In this document: positions 19,857 to 32,895 of the stretch, one piece after another | Position numbering within the stretch: the stretch's first letter is position 1 | Layout of the letters: every line of letters starts with the position of its first letter | Assembly: GCF_024323335.1 (NCBI RefSeq) | Contig: NC_066580.1 | Location: 261,437,332-261,501,331 of the forward strand | Direction: 5' to 3' | DNA from: Lathyrus oleraceus | Lineage: Eukaryota; Streptophyta; Magnoliopsida; Fabales; Fabaceae | Length of the DNA stretch: 64,000 nucleotides | The notes under the pieces: generated by a model | What the model was told of the DNA's origin: nothing | Seen by the model: the letters and a program-made list of their open reading frames with translations, nothing else | The model's database searches: none | Translations under genes and position numbers: made by a program

Positions 19857-21954
19857 TCCTCCAGAAGAGTGGCTTGGATAATCTCCTCAGAAGACCAATT
19901 GCGGAAAACTTCACCCGGGATCCTCGGACGCACCCAGTTATCGATGTCGCAATCACTATCCCCATCTTCATCGTTGACCGCAGAGACCTGGCCATACTGA
20001 ATGGTACCAGCACTGGAGAAAGTAATCGGCCCCTGACGAGTCTGAAGTGTTGAAGTACACACATCCGAAACATTGGAATCAAGTTCAATTACATCATGGA
20101 TTACAGAATCAGTAGGAACAACATCCGCGAATTCATCAGTAGCATCTTCAAACACTTCTTCCTCAACCCCTTCCGCAGACTCTTGGACAGACAAATCTTC
20201 AACCTGGAGGATACCTTTGTCGAGCAAGACCTGGATACCCTGCTGTAGCTTCAAACAACCTCCACTCCGAGTAGCACAATCCAAACAACCCTTCCCACAA
20301 CCGGGGAAAACATCGGCCTTCAACAAGTATCCCTTGATATCCGACAACGGAGTCTTCAGCTTCAACGTATCTTTGACGGATCTGGCTTCCCCTTCCATCA
20401 TATTAACATTTGCACCACCATGCTGGGGCATGGGATTGTTGACGACATTCGGAGCCGGTGCAAGGTCGATGGCCTTTGAATCTATGAGGTCCTGAACTAC
20501 GTGCTTAAAAGCTTTGCAGTTCTCAATATTGTGGCCAGGTGCCCCAGAGTGGAAGCTACACCTAGCGTTGGCGTCGTAACCCATCAGAAGTCTACCAACG
20601 GGAGGAGCCAGAGTGCGTAACTGCACAAGTTGTAGTTGTTGAAGAATAGAAAGTAGCTGAGCGTACGACATTGGAAGAGTGTCGAAACGCCGGTCCATCA
20701 TCCTTTTCCTCTGTTGATAAGCGGGTCTGTTACCCAGTTGTTGTGGTTGGTATTGAGCTGGTTGACGCTGAGGTTGTTGTTGTTGTAGTGGTGCTACAGC
20801 TGGAATGGTCACAGCCGCAACATACGGTCGCTGATGATAGTTCTGAAAGTTATTCCTCGGTTATCCCTGTTCTTATAAGAAGATATGGCACTTGCATCCC
20901 CTTCTCTCCTCTTCTGTCCCTGAATGAACGGCTTCTTCACCCTTGATGAAGATCCACCTCCACTCTGGGTCTTGTATGTCTTCAGGTAATTCTCCACCCT
21001 CTCTCCGGTAGAGACTACATCAGCAAAGTTGGAGGCATTGCAACCCACCAGGCGCTCCAAATAAGGTTCGGGCAGAGTGTTCATGAACATGTTAGCCATT
21101 TCCTTCTCCAACATAGAAGGTTGAACACGGGAAGCTGTCTCCCTCCAGCGTTGAGCGTATTCCCTGAAGCACTAATTGCCTTTAAGAGACAGATTCTGAA
21201 GTTGAGTTCTGTCTGGAGCCATGTCTGCATTATACTGATACTGCTTCACGAAAGCCTCATCCAAATCCCTCCAGCAGCGGATGTGGGCTCTGTCCAGCCT
21301 CATATACCATTCCAGGGATGCCCTAGCTAGGCTATCCTAGAAAAAGTACATAAACAACTTTTCATCGTCAGAGTATGCAACCATTTTACGGAAATAGGCT
21401 TGCACATGGGTCTTCGGGCAAGAGTTGCCATTGTATTTTTCGAATATCGGAACCTTGAATTTCGGTTGCACCCTCACGCCTGGGACCAATCCCAAGTCAG
21501 CAACGTCTACTCCCAGAGGATTCTGTCCTTCCACTGCCTTCAACCTCTCTTCCAGTCTTCGAAACATAGGGTCCATACCATGACTCATTCCAAAGTCTTC
21601 TTGAAGCAAGGGGAACTGATCCTCCTGGTCATCATGGACGGGTTGTTGACCGGAGGTGACATGTAGGATCGGGGTAGGCCCCAGTCCACTGGGTCCGTTA
21701 ACCTCTCCAACTGGAGGATCTATCAACGTCTCTGGTTGAGTAGTGGCAGGATTCCTCTGCATCATCTGCCTGAGCTCTTGCTGTCCCTGAGCTACCCCTT
21801 GAACCACATCCATGAACTGATTCATGCGGATCTTCATCTCGGCGAGTTCTGCTTGTAGGCTTTCCATTACTCTCTGGTGGTTTCTGCGTGTACCATACCG
21901 GTGAATGCCTGAGTCAGCTATCCTGCTAGTGGAACACCAAACAACTGAGAACAC
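19857..21954 (-). pseudogene. Gag region of the Tat/Ogre-type element, protease missing
   Basis: The frame begins around 21954; an internal ATG (MESLQAELAEMKIRMNQF) near 21867 is a plausible start. Retrotransposon gag motifs follow (KFKVPIFEKYNG, ASLEWYM, FREYAQRWRE). TAG codons interrupt at 21337-21339 and 21172-21174, and a single-base-type frameshift lies around 20855-20880. The last segment (19857-20812) has a zinc-finger-like CSFHSGAPGHNIENC and the GCLDCATRSGGC block, then goes straight to an acidic tail. No D-T/S-G protease motif exists before the intron, although related elements have a protease there, so a protease-removing deletion is inferred. Confidence 0.88.
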
Positions 21955-23003
21955 TGTGGCGGTACCTGTTATGCAAGAGATGCTGACGGATATGCCAATG
22001 CAATGACATGTTTATCAGTTCTAAAGGGTATTCTAACCCCTTGATTCCAGTCTCACATTTGATAAATGGTGTAAGAAGAAAACCCCGACTAGAATCAAGA
22101 AGAAGATATAAACCCCTGGGAATAGATAAACATGTGTTAAATGATATGAATGCAAAATGATGTGATGCAATGATGTGAGTGCAAAACGATGTGATGCAAT
22201 GCAGTGACATGGGAATCAGGATTTCTGGATCCGCTTGAATATTTGTTGGGTTGCACTGTCTGAAGAGAAACCCACTGAAGAATGTAATACAAGATCAGAA
22301 CTCTGCTCCAGAAAACCGGGTTAGTTGGAGGTTAAGGTTTCCTGAATTTAGCCCACCCCTCACTGGTAGGTTCTAAGAACAGAAGTTTGTCAGCTTCGGC
22401 CCTTCAGTCGAGAATAATATGTTTACCACTGAAGGTTTGGCATTATTACGGGATAAAAGACCTCCATTGACTCCCCTCAACAGGACATCCTAATAGGAAG
22501 TTCTCAGTCTCGGAGTCCTCGGATTGATCAGCGAGAATGCGCCCACCAGAGCTAACATAAACGCGTCTCGGAGGAGAGGCCTCGACTGAGTTCTCGGGAA
22601 ATGGTCACCAGAGTCGACGATTTCTAGAGGAACATCTCCCGTTATGGAACACCCATAGGACAAAATATATCCAAAAGAAACCTCGTCTAGATGTGGGTCT
22701 TCATGAATGACTTAACGTAGCAACACGCCACGCAAGCCTCATGACTATCCACTCTAAAACCTATGTGTACACTCAAGCCTGGGTAATGGGCTTATCTCTC
22801 ATAGAACACCCCATCCCAACAAACAAACAAACCAACAGCGGAGCCAACAGATACAACAGTCATATGTACACAATGCAATAAAGCAGGTAAATGCTAAAAA
22901 ATAAATAAAGGTACAAAAGAATGAACACCCAATAAACAAACAACCTACAAAAGCTAGGAGGGACTCGCTCAGGGAAACCAGGGTCCCCAGCAGAGTCGCC
23001 AGC
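21955..23003 (-). other. Leader of the Tat/Ogre-type element with primer binding site
   Basis: The 1-kb segment between gag and the 5' LTR has no coding frame of note, so the extra upstream ORF of classical Ogre is absent. The PBS is at 22984-23001; the minus strand reads TGGCGACTCTGCTGGGGA, 2 bases from the LTR. I recall this as the tRNA-Arg-type PBS of Ogre/Tat elements. Confidence 0.8.
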
Positions 23004-25106
23004 TGTCGCAACCTGAAAAAGAAGATGCGAAAAAACAACCGGCGAGAAAGAAATGACAGAAGAGTCGCCACCGTGCGTTATTTATCCCAAAGGAGGGAAA
23101 GGAAACGCTCGAAGTAAACTTGGAAAAAGGAAAGGAAAAGACAAGGTCTCGCAACCAAATCTTGGGTTCGGGAGTCGATTATGCGAAGGGAAGGTATTAG
23201 CACCCCTACGCATCCGTAGTACTCTACGGGATCCACTCTTGTTGTTCTTGTCTAAAGGGTGTGGGTGTATCTAATGTACTATTTGCTAAAAGAGGGGGTC
23301 AAAAGAAAATGACTCGCACGGATATCGCATCCACTGCATACGTATCTCATCTGAATATGAGAATCAGAGTCTTCTTAGCTCGACTACCTATGGGTTAAAG
23401 AGGAGTGTGCTCGCTAAGACATCGCGTCTTATGCCTACGTATCTCAACTGGAATGAGAATCAGAGCAAACCGTAGTTCGGCTAACTACGGGTTAAGGGTT
23501 GTGTTTTTTAGATGAACGATGTTACTACGCAATCTACCGGATGCTCGACCTTTGGAGACTTACTCGCCTGTAGTAGAAGGAGTTAGTGTGTTCTTAGGAG
23601 AATAAAAATCAATGAGTTTGTTTGGGTTTTAGGAATGCTCATGCAAAAAAGGAAGTCCTCGACGAAGGAACAGTGCTACCTTAATTGACATGCAAACGAG
23701 AGACTATACGAAGCCTAGCAATCCTATGAGGAGACGATCACACCATACAAAACAAACATGCATAAAGTAAAATGCCACCAAGGGGGCTCAAACCTTCATG
23801 GGTAGGGCTTTAGTCAAGAGGGGTCATATCATACTCGACAAACAAGCCATGGAATAGGTAATCAAATGGGCTCTTAACCACTGACATTGAACGTCAGGGT
23901 GAGCAGATCAAAAGGGTAATGAGGATAAGACCTCATAGCTCTTAACCCTGGACAGGGTGAGCTCATGACAAAAAGTGGGGATTCAGAAAGGTGGAACCCT
24001 CTCCACTGACTGACCGGACAAAAGATCTTGGGCTTTTGTTCTGAAGCTTCGACACGTAGTGCGAGCATAAAGAACGACACGCTGAATAACGGGGGATTGA
24101 TTAATAATCCCTTTTATCCGTCAATTGCCTCTTCGTGGAGGTCTTTAGCACTAGTGCCTCCTTTTGGAGGTCTTTGGGCACAAAAGTAAACAAACAAAAG
24201 AAAACATTGCCTCCTATCAAGGTCTTCCAGCTAAGAAAGTGGTAAAATGCGGGAAAGATAAAGGGATCAAGAGGTCTACCACACGGATAAAGATCCTAAG
24301 TAATAACAGCTAAAGAAATAAGAAACCCAGAGATCTCTCGAGCTGGCACCATCAAAGAAAGCAAGTCAATACAGGTAATCGGAATAAATCTCCAAATGGT
24401 ATCCCACAAATAAAGTGGAATGCCAAGAAAGCTATCCTTTCAGGGTTCATGTGAGCCCTCACAAAAAACTCAACAAACAGGTTAGAGTGACAAGATGGGG
24501 TGCAATCAAGAGTTGCCCCAAATCAAAATGTAACCACATGAATCATGCCATTAAAATTCACAAAAAGAGCTCACAAAAAGCAACCAAGTGTAGGAGGCAT
24601 AAACCTCTTGTCAAACACATGCATCAAAAGGGTATCAAAATTCAAAGTCAGGGGGCAAAACATGTGCCCACATGCAAAACCTAACGATACTCACTCTTCC
24701 AAATTCACCCATAATACCTCATACATTCAGAAATTTCAAATTGAAGGCGTAAAGTAATGGGAATAGGGCAAACCTGATTGGAGAGATCGGTTGAAATTGA
24801 ATTACACCCGTGGGTTTCCAGAACAATCTTAGGGTTTGTGTGAGAAATGTGTGAGTCAGAGTGAAAAGTCTCAGAGTCCGAGTGAATTTTTCTCTTCAGT
24901 GTCTGGAGGCTACTCTGAATTCTGTTAGAATGTTCTCTCTAGGGTTTTGTTCCAAGGAAACTTCAGAGTGTTTTCAGCTTTCACCAATTCTCCCTCTCTC
25001 TCTTTCTCTTTCCTTTACTGAAATTTTTCAGAATTTATAACTTGGTTTTCGTGGCTTTGTGGGCTCAAATGAGAGAGGTCCAAGTTCAAGATTTTTCTGT
25101 TATATT

Positions 25107-25137
<31 letters not shown>

Positions 25138-25529
25138 TTCGTTTTTATTTTCGAAACGCGTGGGCTTCGCCTAGCGAGCATGATCGTTCAAGAAATTCCT
25201 CTGAGCGTAGGTGATTCTGGTGGCTTTTCTTGGGACTCGCTAGGCGACCCATTCTGCTCGCCTAGCGAGCATGACAGCTCATGAACAAACTTTTTCTCCT
25301 TCAAGATTAACGTTTTGACTGATGAATAGACCCTATTTGAACATGTTAGAAGTATCTCAAGCCATTCCCTTGTGCTGACTGATCACCCAGATAGGACCCA
25401 CAAAGTGTCTTGGATGATATTCAAGCTTCTTGGATCTAATTCCGATTGACATGATGAAATGCAATATGAAATGTTAAATGACCTAAAGATGAATGCATGA
25501 ATGAGGGGGGCAAATTTTAAGGTATTACA
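23004..25529 (-). repeat. 5' LTR of the Tat/Ogre-type element, 2526 bp
   Basis: This copy matches 10781-13345 throughout, with termini TGTAATACC and GGTTGCGACA on the minus strand. Stem-loop modules equivalent to those at 11099-11275 are at about 23322-23498. A (ttta)n tract near 25105-25138 differs in length from the other LTR. The inner flank is the PBS and the outer flank is ccgag. Confidence 0.95.
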
Positions 25530-28500
25530 CCGAGTTACATCAGGGAAAACATTGATCCAAAGTTAAGGTTAGAGGTAAATGATGTACTTCATGAATTTAA
25601 GGATTTCTTTGCTTGGGATTATAACGAAATGCTAGGTTTGAGTAGGGAATTGGTGGAGTTAAAACTGCCAATAAAACCGGGAAAATAGACGGTCAAGCAG
25701 ATGCCTAGGAGGTTTGCGCCAAAGGTCATGTTCAAGATAAAGGAGGAGATTGAAAGATTCCTAAAAATAAAATTCATAAGAACGACAAGTTATATGGAAT
25801 GGATTATGAATATCATTCCAGTAATTAAGAAAAATATAATGTTGAGGGTGTGCATGGAATTCAGAGATCTGAATGTTGCAACCCTAAAAGACGAATACCC
25901 AATGCCTCTCGCCGAGATATTGGTTGACTCAGTTGTGGGTTTTGAGTATCTTAGTATGCTTGATGGTTATTCTGGTTATAACCAAATTTTTATCACAGAT
26001 GAAGATGTGTTGAATATGGAATTTCGATGACCATGAGGTTTAGGCACTTACGAGTGGGTAGTGATGCCATTTAGCTTGAAAAATATTAGGGAAACTTACC
26101 AAAGGGTGATGATTTCTATCTTTCATGATTATATGTAAATGTTTATGCCAGTGTATATTGATGATATAGTCATTAAGTCTGAGTCGGGAAATGGTCATCT
26201 TGACCACCTTCGAAACTCATTCAAAAGGATGAGAAAATACAGAGTGAAAATGAATCCTCTTAATTGTGCTTTTTGTGTGCAGGTGGGGACTTTCTGGGTT
26301 TAGTTGTCCATAAGAAGGGCATTCAGATTAACTAGAACAAAACTAAATCTATTAGAGAAACTAAACTGACTTCGACTAAGAAATAGCTTCAATCTCTTTT
26401 AGGGAAAATTAATTTTCTAAGGAGGTTCATTTGAAAGCTAAATGGCAAGATTCGAGCGTTTTCACCGTTACTCCGCCTGAAGAAGTAAGAGTTCATTTGG
26501 AAGCCAAACCATCACAGGGTTTTTGAAGAAATAAAGGAGTACTTGAGGAATCCTCCGATTTTGTCCCCACTGATTAAAAATAGGTGCATGAGGTTGTATG
26601 TTTCTGCCTCAAGCTTGACTATAGGAAGTATATTAGCTTAAGAGGATGATAATGGCATAAAAAAGGCCATATATTACCTCAGTCGAGTCTTGAATGACGA
26701 AGAAACTAGGTACAATATTATATAAAAGATGTGCCTTTGTTTATATTTTTCATGTATGAAATTGAAGCATTATATAAAACCAGTTGATGTATATGTGTCC
26801 TTTCATTTCGATGTTATTAAGCATATGCTGTCTAAACAAATCTTACATAGTCAGATTGGAAAATAGCTCTTGCCTTAATAAAATACTCCTTAACATATAT
26901 TCCTTTAAAGGCCATGAAAGGTATGGTGGTCGCCGACTTTATCGTGGATCATTCGATAATCGAGACACCTTTAAATTACTTAGAGCCAGAACCATGGAAG
27001 TTATACTTCAAAGGTTCCAGTCATAAGAATGGGACTGGCATTGAAATCTTAATCATTTCTCCAAACAGGATTCCGACTAAGTTCAAATATAGGATTGACG
27101 ATACTTGTTCAAATAATGAGGCCGAATACGAAGCTTTGATAGCTTGTCTTAAAATCTTGTTAGATTTTGGGGCAAGGCGAGTCAAAGTGAGAGGTTATTT
27201 TAAATTAGTGCTGAAACAAGTGACAAAGGAGTATATATGTATTAAGGAGAACCTAATCATGTACTTTGTTATAGTTAATTGATTAATCAGGTGTTTCAAA
27301 TTTCTGGATGTTCTACATGTTCCTCGACTTGAGAATCAAGAGACGAATAAGTTGGCGCAAATTGCTTCAGGGTATAATGTGTCGAGAGAAAATATAGAAG
27401 AATTGATTGAAGTTTGACGAAGAGTAAAGTCGACAAAGTTGTCCCCATCAGACCTAGAAATGACTAAGCTAGGATCAGAGGATCCAGAAAAATTTAAAGT
27501 CTTTACTATTGAAAGTTCGTTTGATACTGATTGGAGAAGACCAGTAGTGTAATACTTGGAAGATCCGACTAGGACAACTAGTTGAAAGGTAAAATACATA
27601 TCCCTAAGTTATGTGATTATAGGAAATCAATTATTTAAGAAAACACCGGAAGGAGTGTTACTTAAATGCCCTGGTGAAAGTGAGGCATACTTGGATGTGT
27701 CGAATGTTCATAGTGGGGCATGTGGTTCCCATCAAGTGGGGGCACAAGATGAGGTGGTTGATTTTTTTTCTAGGGTGTTTATTGGCCCACAATTTTGAAA
27801 GATTGTATTAATTTTTTCCAAGGGTTGTCAGGAGTGCCAAGTACACTCAGGCATTCAACACGTCCCTGCGAGTGAAATGCACGCAGTTGTAAATCCATGG
27901 ACATTTAGAGGATGGGCTTTGGATTTGATTGGAGAAATTCAACCAACATCTTCTAAAACTCAGAAATACATTCTAGTCGGCATCAATTATTTTACAAAAT
28001 GGATAGAAGTTGTTCCTTTAGTAAATGCTGACCAAAATACGATAATAGAATTTACTCAAAAACATATTGTGTATAGGTTTAGAATCCATGAGACCATTAT
28101 GACCTATCAAGGGTCGGTGTTTACTGGTCGAAAGATGCATGAATTTGCCTCTAAAATGGGGATTAAGTTATTAACATAGACGCCTTATTATGCCTATGAT
28201 AATGGCCAAGTCGAAGCGGACAATAAGATCGTCATTTGTTTGATCAAGAGGCATGTTAGGAAGAAACCAAGAAATTCGCATAAGACTTTAGACCAAGTCT
28301 TATGGGAATGTTGAAAATCTCCTAAAGAAGCAACTAATACTACTCCAATCCAGCTGACTTATGGGCATGAGGACGTACTACCTATCGAAATTGATTGATA
28401 ATCAGTTCAAATTCAAAGGCATGATGAGATTCCATCCGACCATTATTAGAGCATGATGTTGGAAGAAATGGTCGATTTGGATGAGGAAAGGTTTGCAACA

Positions 28501-28760
28501 CTAGATGTCTTGATAAGACAAAAAGAGCGGGTAGCCAGGGCCTATAGTAAGAAGGTTAAAGCAAAAACATTTTTGATTGGAGATTACATTTGGAAAGTTA
28601 TATTGCCTATGGATCGAAGAGATAAAACTCTTGGAAAATGGTATCCTAATTGGGAAGTCTCATTTCGGATTGTTCAAGCATTTTTTAATAATGCTTATGA
28701 AATTGAAGAGTTAACAACCAGCGAACGAATTCTAAGAGTAAATTTAGAATAAATCTTAAA
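25530..28760 (+). pseudogene. Ty3/gypsy relic: RT, RNase H and integrase
   Basis: This continues the relic interrupted at 10780. RT shows FKDFFAWDYNEM, EFRDLNVATLKDEYPMP, MLDGYSGYNQ and the catalytic YIDDIVIKS at about 26155. The thumb and connection region follow to about 26700. RNase H is at about 26914-27280 (SSHKNGTGIE...NNEAEYEAL). Integrase is at about 27610-28250, with WALDLIGEI carrying the first Asp, IMTYQGSVFTG with Tyr where the second Asp is expected, and NGQVEADNK with the Glu. The chromodomain-less end is at about 28752. Stops and frameshifts are frequent, and the 26700-26910 stretch is not recognisable. It is non-functional. Confidence 0.9.
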
Positions 28761-28924
28761 TACTAGAAAAAATATAGACGTATGTTACAAGAAATTCGAA
28801 TAGCTAAAGAATAATATGTATTAAGAAAGAAGCGCCAAATTGGTATTAGATAAAGTGCCAAAATGGCATTGTCGTTACAAACATCAAAAGAAAGGGAAAT
28901 AAAAAATACAACTTAAACAAAAAA

Positions 28925-31900
28925 TTTCGACTTAAATTTTTCAAGCTTGGTCTTAGAGAAGTCGAGTCTGGAAGTCAGCCGATCACAAGTTTCTTCTAGA
29001 GAGTTAATTTCGAGCCCCAGATTAAGGGCAGCTTCTGCATGCTCAACACCTTTTGTGGATTCTTCGTCGATCATCTCCCTGGTGGGAAGTGACTTTTCCC
29101 ATGCAAGCTTAGCCTTCTCCTTCTTCAGGTTGTCGATCTCTTTGTTGAACTCTGAAATATTTGCTCGACGTTGTGAAATTTTATTGTCAAGTAAATCTTT
29201 ATTGTCAATGTATTCCTAGAGCTTAGTTTCGAGCTTGTCAACTTCCTGCTCAAACACACTACTTAAGCCCCAGGACACAGTTATTGCATCTTTCACTTGT
29301 TAAAGTGTTGCATTATTAGTTTGTTTGAGATCAATGTCCTTGCATACTTGATTGAAGTAGGGTTCAAACTCAAAAAGGAATTGAACCATGGAGTCAGACA
29401 CCTGTGGCTTGTTGAGCTCAACCAACAATCGTCGAATATCAATGCCAATTCAAGCATCTCCTTTGATGGCATTCAGAAGACCAACCTAAAAAATATTGGA
29501 TTTTAATTGTTGAATAAGGAGATTCACTAAATCATTTCATGTATCAGCCAAAGAAGCATCAGAGGAATGGCTAGACTTAGAGCTTGTCGAAAGCTTGTGC
29601 AACTTTTGGAGGCATTTCAGAGCTTTAGTTGGGTTCTTTCTTTTAATATCCAAAATTTATTCTTGACTCAAAAAGGTATTCGACGATGAATCATGAAAGG
29701 TGGCTTGAGTTTTCTCTTTGGCATTGGTAGCAGCTAGTATTTTCTCTGTGGCTGGGACAACTTCGACATCAGACATGGTTTGTTCTTCGCCAATTTTTTC
29801 AGAACTGTTGGGCTTTAGGTCATCTTAAATTATATTGTCATGGATGGAGGCAATGGTATCATCCAATTCCCCATTGCGCTGTGGGGAAATATGTTCAATG
29901 TTAACTTCGACTTCAGGTTGTGGTTGTGGAGATGTATCTATTATTTTACTGATGGGCTTGGTGGCTGGATTGACAGATGAAATACTGGAATCAAGAAAGT
30001 CCGACCATTGTATGCGAGAAAAGGTTTCAGAAGGAATCGAGCAAGGGATACCTGGTGATTTTTCTACTTCATTCTTGTTCATTTATTTTATTTCCTAGAA
30101 AAGAACAAAAGAAGGTGAGTCGAAGTCACGGTTTAAGAAGTACATAAAGAATTACAAGTTGAGTCGAGAACTACCTTAGGGTTGATGTTGTCTGGTTCTC
30201 CAACTATTTCATTTTGAAGTTCATCTGGTATTAGGTTATCAGGAGGAGGGAGGTATTGATTTGCCTCTTGTCCTTCTTCTTCTCTTTCTTGTTGCTGTTT
30301 TTCTTATTTCTCCATTTCCTTTCCTTTTTCTTGGTAGGAAGGACCAGCGGTCGAGGAAACAGTTTCTTTTTTGGATTTTGGTTTTTGGGGAGTTCCTTTC
30401 TTCCTATGACTCACACTTGGCTTATGAGAAGCTCTAGGACTGGTCCTCAAAAAGATGAGAGGTTCCTCTATGTCCTCTGAGCTTTCATTGTAAACCAAAC
30501 TTTCCTTTGGTTTTGGAGTGGTAGTAGTTTGGAAAGTCTAAGCCAAATTAGATAGAGGAATTACCAACGACCATAAAGGGATTCAAAATAAGTGGTATAC
30601 CTGTGTTGAAGTGGTATTGGACTTTTTCTTATGTTGGGGTTTGGTAGTTGTTGGAGAATTGGGGTCGCATTTTTTATTTTAAAAGACAAATTATGTCAAA
30701 ATTATTTTGATGATTAGAATAATTAGATGAGAAAATATTTACCTTTTTCATGGGGGTTCTTCATTTTTCTTAACTTCTCCAGCGTCAGAAGGTCCTTCGA
30801 CAATATTATCAGTTTGTGTTTCAGGTTCACCTGAAATTGAAACGTGAGAAAACAAAAGATGTATGAGAATTAGAAATTGATAGTGAATATTTACCTTTTT
30901 CTTCTAGAGGATCTAGGACAATGGAGAAGGCAGTTGATAATCTTTTTCAAAAATTTCCTTCTGGAAAATGTCCTTCAAAGTATTGTGTCCACCAGTTGTA
31001 TTATTCGACCATCATGTAGAAAGACTATTAATATTGGAAAGTAGGGAGTTCGAGGACTTGGTTGCGAGAAAGTATCGTGCAACTTTGTAGTCTTCGATGT
31101 TGAATTTTCTCTCTGACCAACAAATGTCAGTGTCTCGAGTATAGAGGGAGCGTGGCAATAGTTGGCTGAAGCCAAAATCCCTGGCTACTAAGTTGGGTTG
31201 ATAGCTAACAAAGCCATAGCCAGGAGTTCCAATTTCAGTTCTGGTCTATAGGAGCATAGGTATCAAAAAGGCCGCCGAGACAGATTTCGACATGGTATCA
31301 GCTAATGGCAACACACTAGGAAATCTATTTCTGAACTAGGATGGGCCAACACATTGGTCCTCGAAAGGAGTCATGGTCGAGACAAAAGTGGTCGACTCGA
31401 CAAATAGTTCTATGTATTTCATAAATATGATTCATGAGGGTGTGTCATAAGGAGTAGTTAAAGAAAGACTCTTACCTTCGATGGATCTACAGCCAGTCTG
31501 TTCTATCAAAGCTTAGGATTCAGTTATTTGAAGTTTGGGCTCAAATGTGGAATTTAGCCAAAGTTATAGAAGCCCTAAGGGACCAGAAAGTAGGAAAGAC
31601 TTGTTGGTCTTAGGAAGGTGTTTCAGTTTGTAGGAAGCTTCACCACGTGATTGATAAATGTTTTCCAAGAGAAGTTTACTTAATGATATATTTTGACCCT
31701 CATGAAGCTGAATAGCTAAAGATACAAATTTCTTGGCTACTTGTAAGGAAACGGAGCATAAAAAGTAGTAGGAAAGAAAAAGGGTTAAAAAGGAAATGTG
31801 CTCCTGGTCAGAGACTTCAGTGGTTTTCTTGTCATGATTGTCAATGATAAAATTATTGAACCTAAATCATTCGATGGTGAACTCATTGGTTGTCTCTAAG

Positions 31901-32495
31901 GTTGGAGTAAAGTTTTTTCCTAGAGGGTTTAGTCTTGTGATGGCTGCAACATTAAATAAAGTTGGTGTTAACAAGGAATTGAAAAGTGTTGGTCAAACCT
32001 TCCCAGAAAAAGATTGACGCTAACAAGATGGTTGGTTTGTATCTAGGCCGAGTTCTAGAAATTTTGATCATGTTGTAGATACCTAATTCCTGTCATTTTT
32101 TTTCCTCTAGGAATGAACTTTGTCGAGCCAAGCGAGATACTCTTTGCTTTTGGTCGGAGGCGCAAACCAAAATACACGTGCAAGTTTATCCATAAAGGAC
32201 AGGTCGAGAGCGCGTTCTTTGAACGTCGAAGGCATTGAAACTGGGTAACCTGGAAAGAAGTTTTTAACTTTCCCATAATGCAACTTTGTAGTTGGGTAAG
32301 TCCTTAAGAATGCAAGGAGTTTATCAGATAGAGAAAAGGGAATAAGTACTTGGTTTTCCGAGTTGGAAATTTTTATTTTAACAATGGTGGTTCAGGTACA
32401 AAATCCCTCCCTTCATCGTTTTCTTCTGGAAAAATTGTGAATGCCAAAGGATTCCTACTAGTGTCAAATTTTGGAGTTGGAGTTTTGGCTGCCAT
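28925..32495 (-). pseudogene. Degenerate antisense ORF of the gypsy relic
   Basis: On the minus strand an ATG at 32495 starts MAAKTPTPKFDTSRNPLAF. After frameshifts come a conserved-looking block (about 32260-32100, ARVFWFAPPTKSKEYLAWLDK) and another at about 31170-31010 (FGFSQLLPRSLY, CWSERKFNIEDYKVARYFLATK). A P/S/K-rich middle lies around 30300-30500. The end is a coiled coil at about 29180-28930 (EFNKEIDNLKKEKAKL, LEETCDRLTSRLDF). An antisense ORF between integrase and the 3' LTR is known in some Tat-lineage elements such as Grande. This may be that gene, possibly plant-mobile-domain-like, but the family name is uncertain. Confidence 0.6.
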
Positions 32496-32895
32496 TGTTG
32501 AAGTTAATAGCTTTTACAAAGAGAAAGTAAAGGGTTTTTCTACACGAGTGAGTTAAGGAAATGTGTGAACAAAGAAGATAGAAAGGAGAATGGAGCTGAG
32601 TATTTATAATCTCAATTGTTAGTCAGAATCAGACACATGGCATACGCATGAAGGCAGTGGTAACATTAATATGAGTGGAGGAGTTAGTGAAGACGTGCAC
32701 ATTCATGTTCTCCTAGAAACTAGGAGTGATGATGAAATTATGAGAAAATCTTATTGAAAATGAAAAAGTATAGTAAAGTGGTAATGATTACAATGACATC
32801 AGCGGTGAAGTTTGAAAAGTGTCGAAAATACACTAAAAACACCATTTTTCTCTTTTTTTGATATAAATCGAAACTTGGCGTTTTGGGGGGAAAAT

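Larger units (their letters stand above)
10781..25529 (-). mobile_element. Tat/Ogre-type Ty3/gypsy element, 14.7 kb, nested in a gypsy relic
   Basis: Two LTRs of 2565 and 2526 bp flank an interior with PBS, gag, an intron, RT-RNase H-integrase and a long 3' UTR with tandem repeats, all on the minus strand. Both flanks carry ccgag (10776-10780 and 25530-25534). Unlike classical Ogre it has no extra ORF upstream of gag, only a 1-kb leader, and it lacks a recognisable protease. Four TAG codons and one frameshift interrupt the reading frames, so it is inactive as it stands. Confidence 0.95.
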
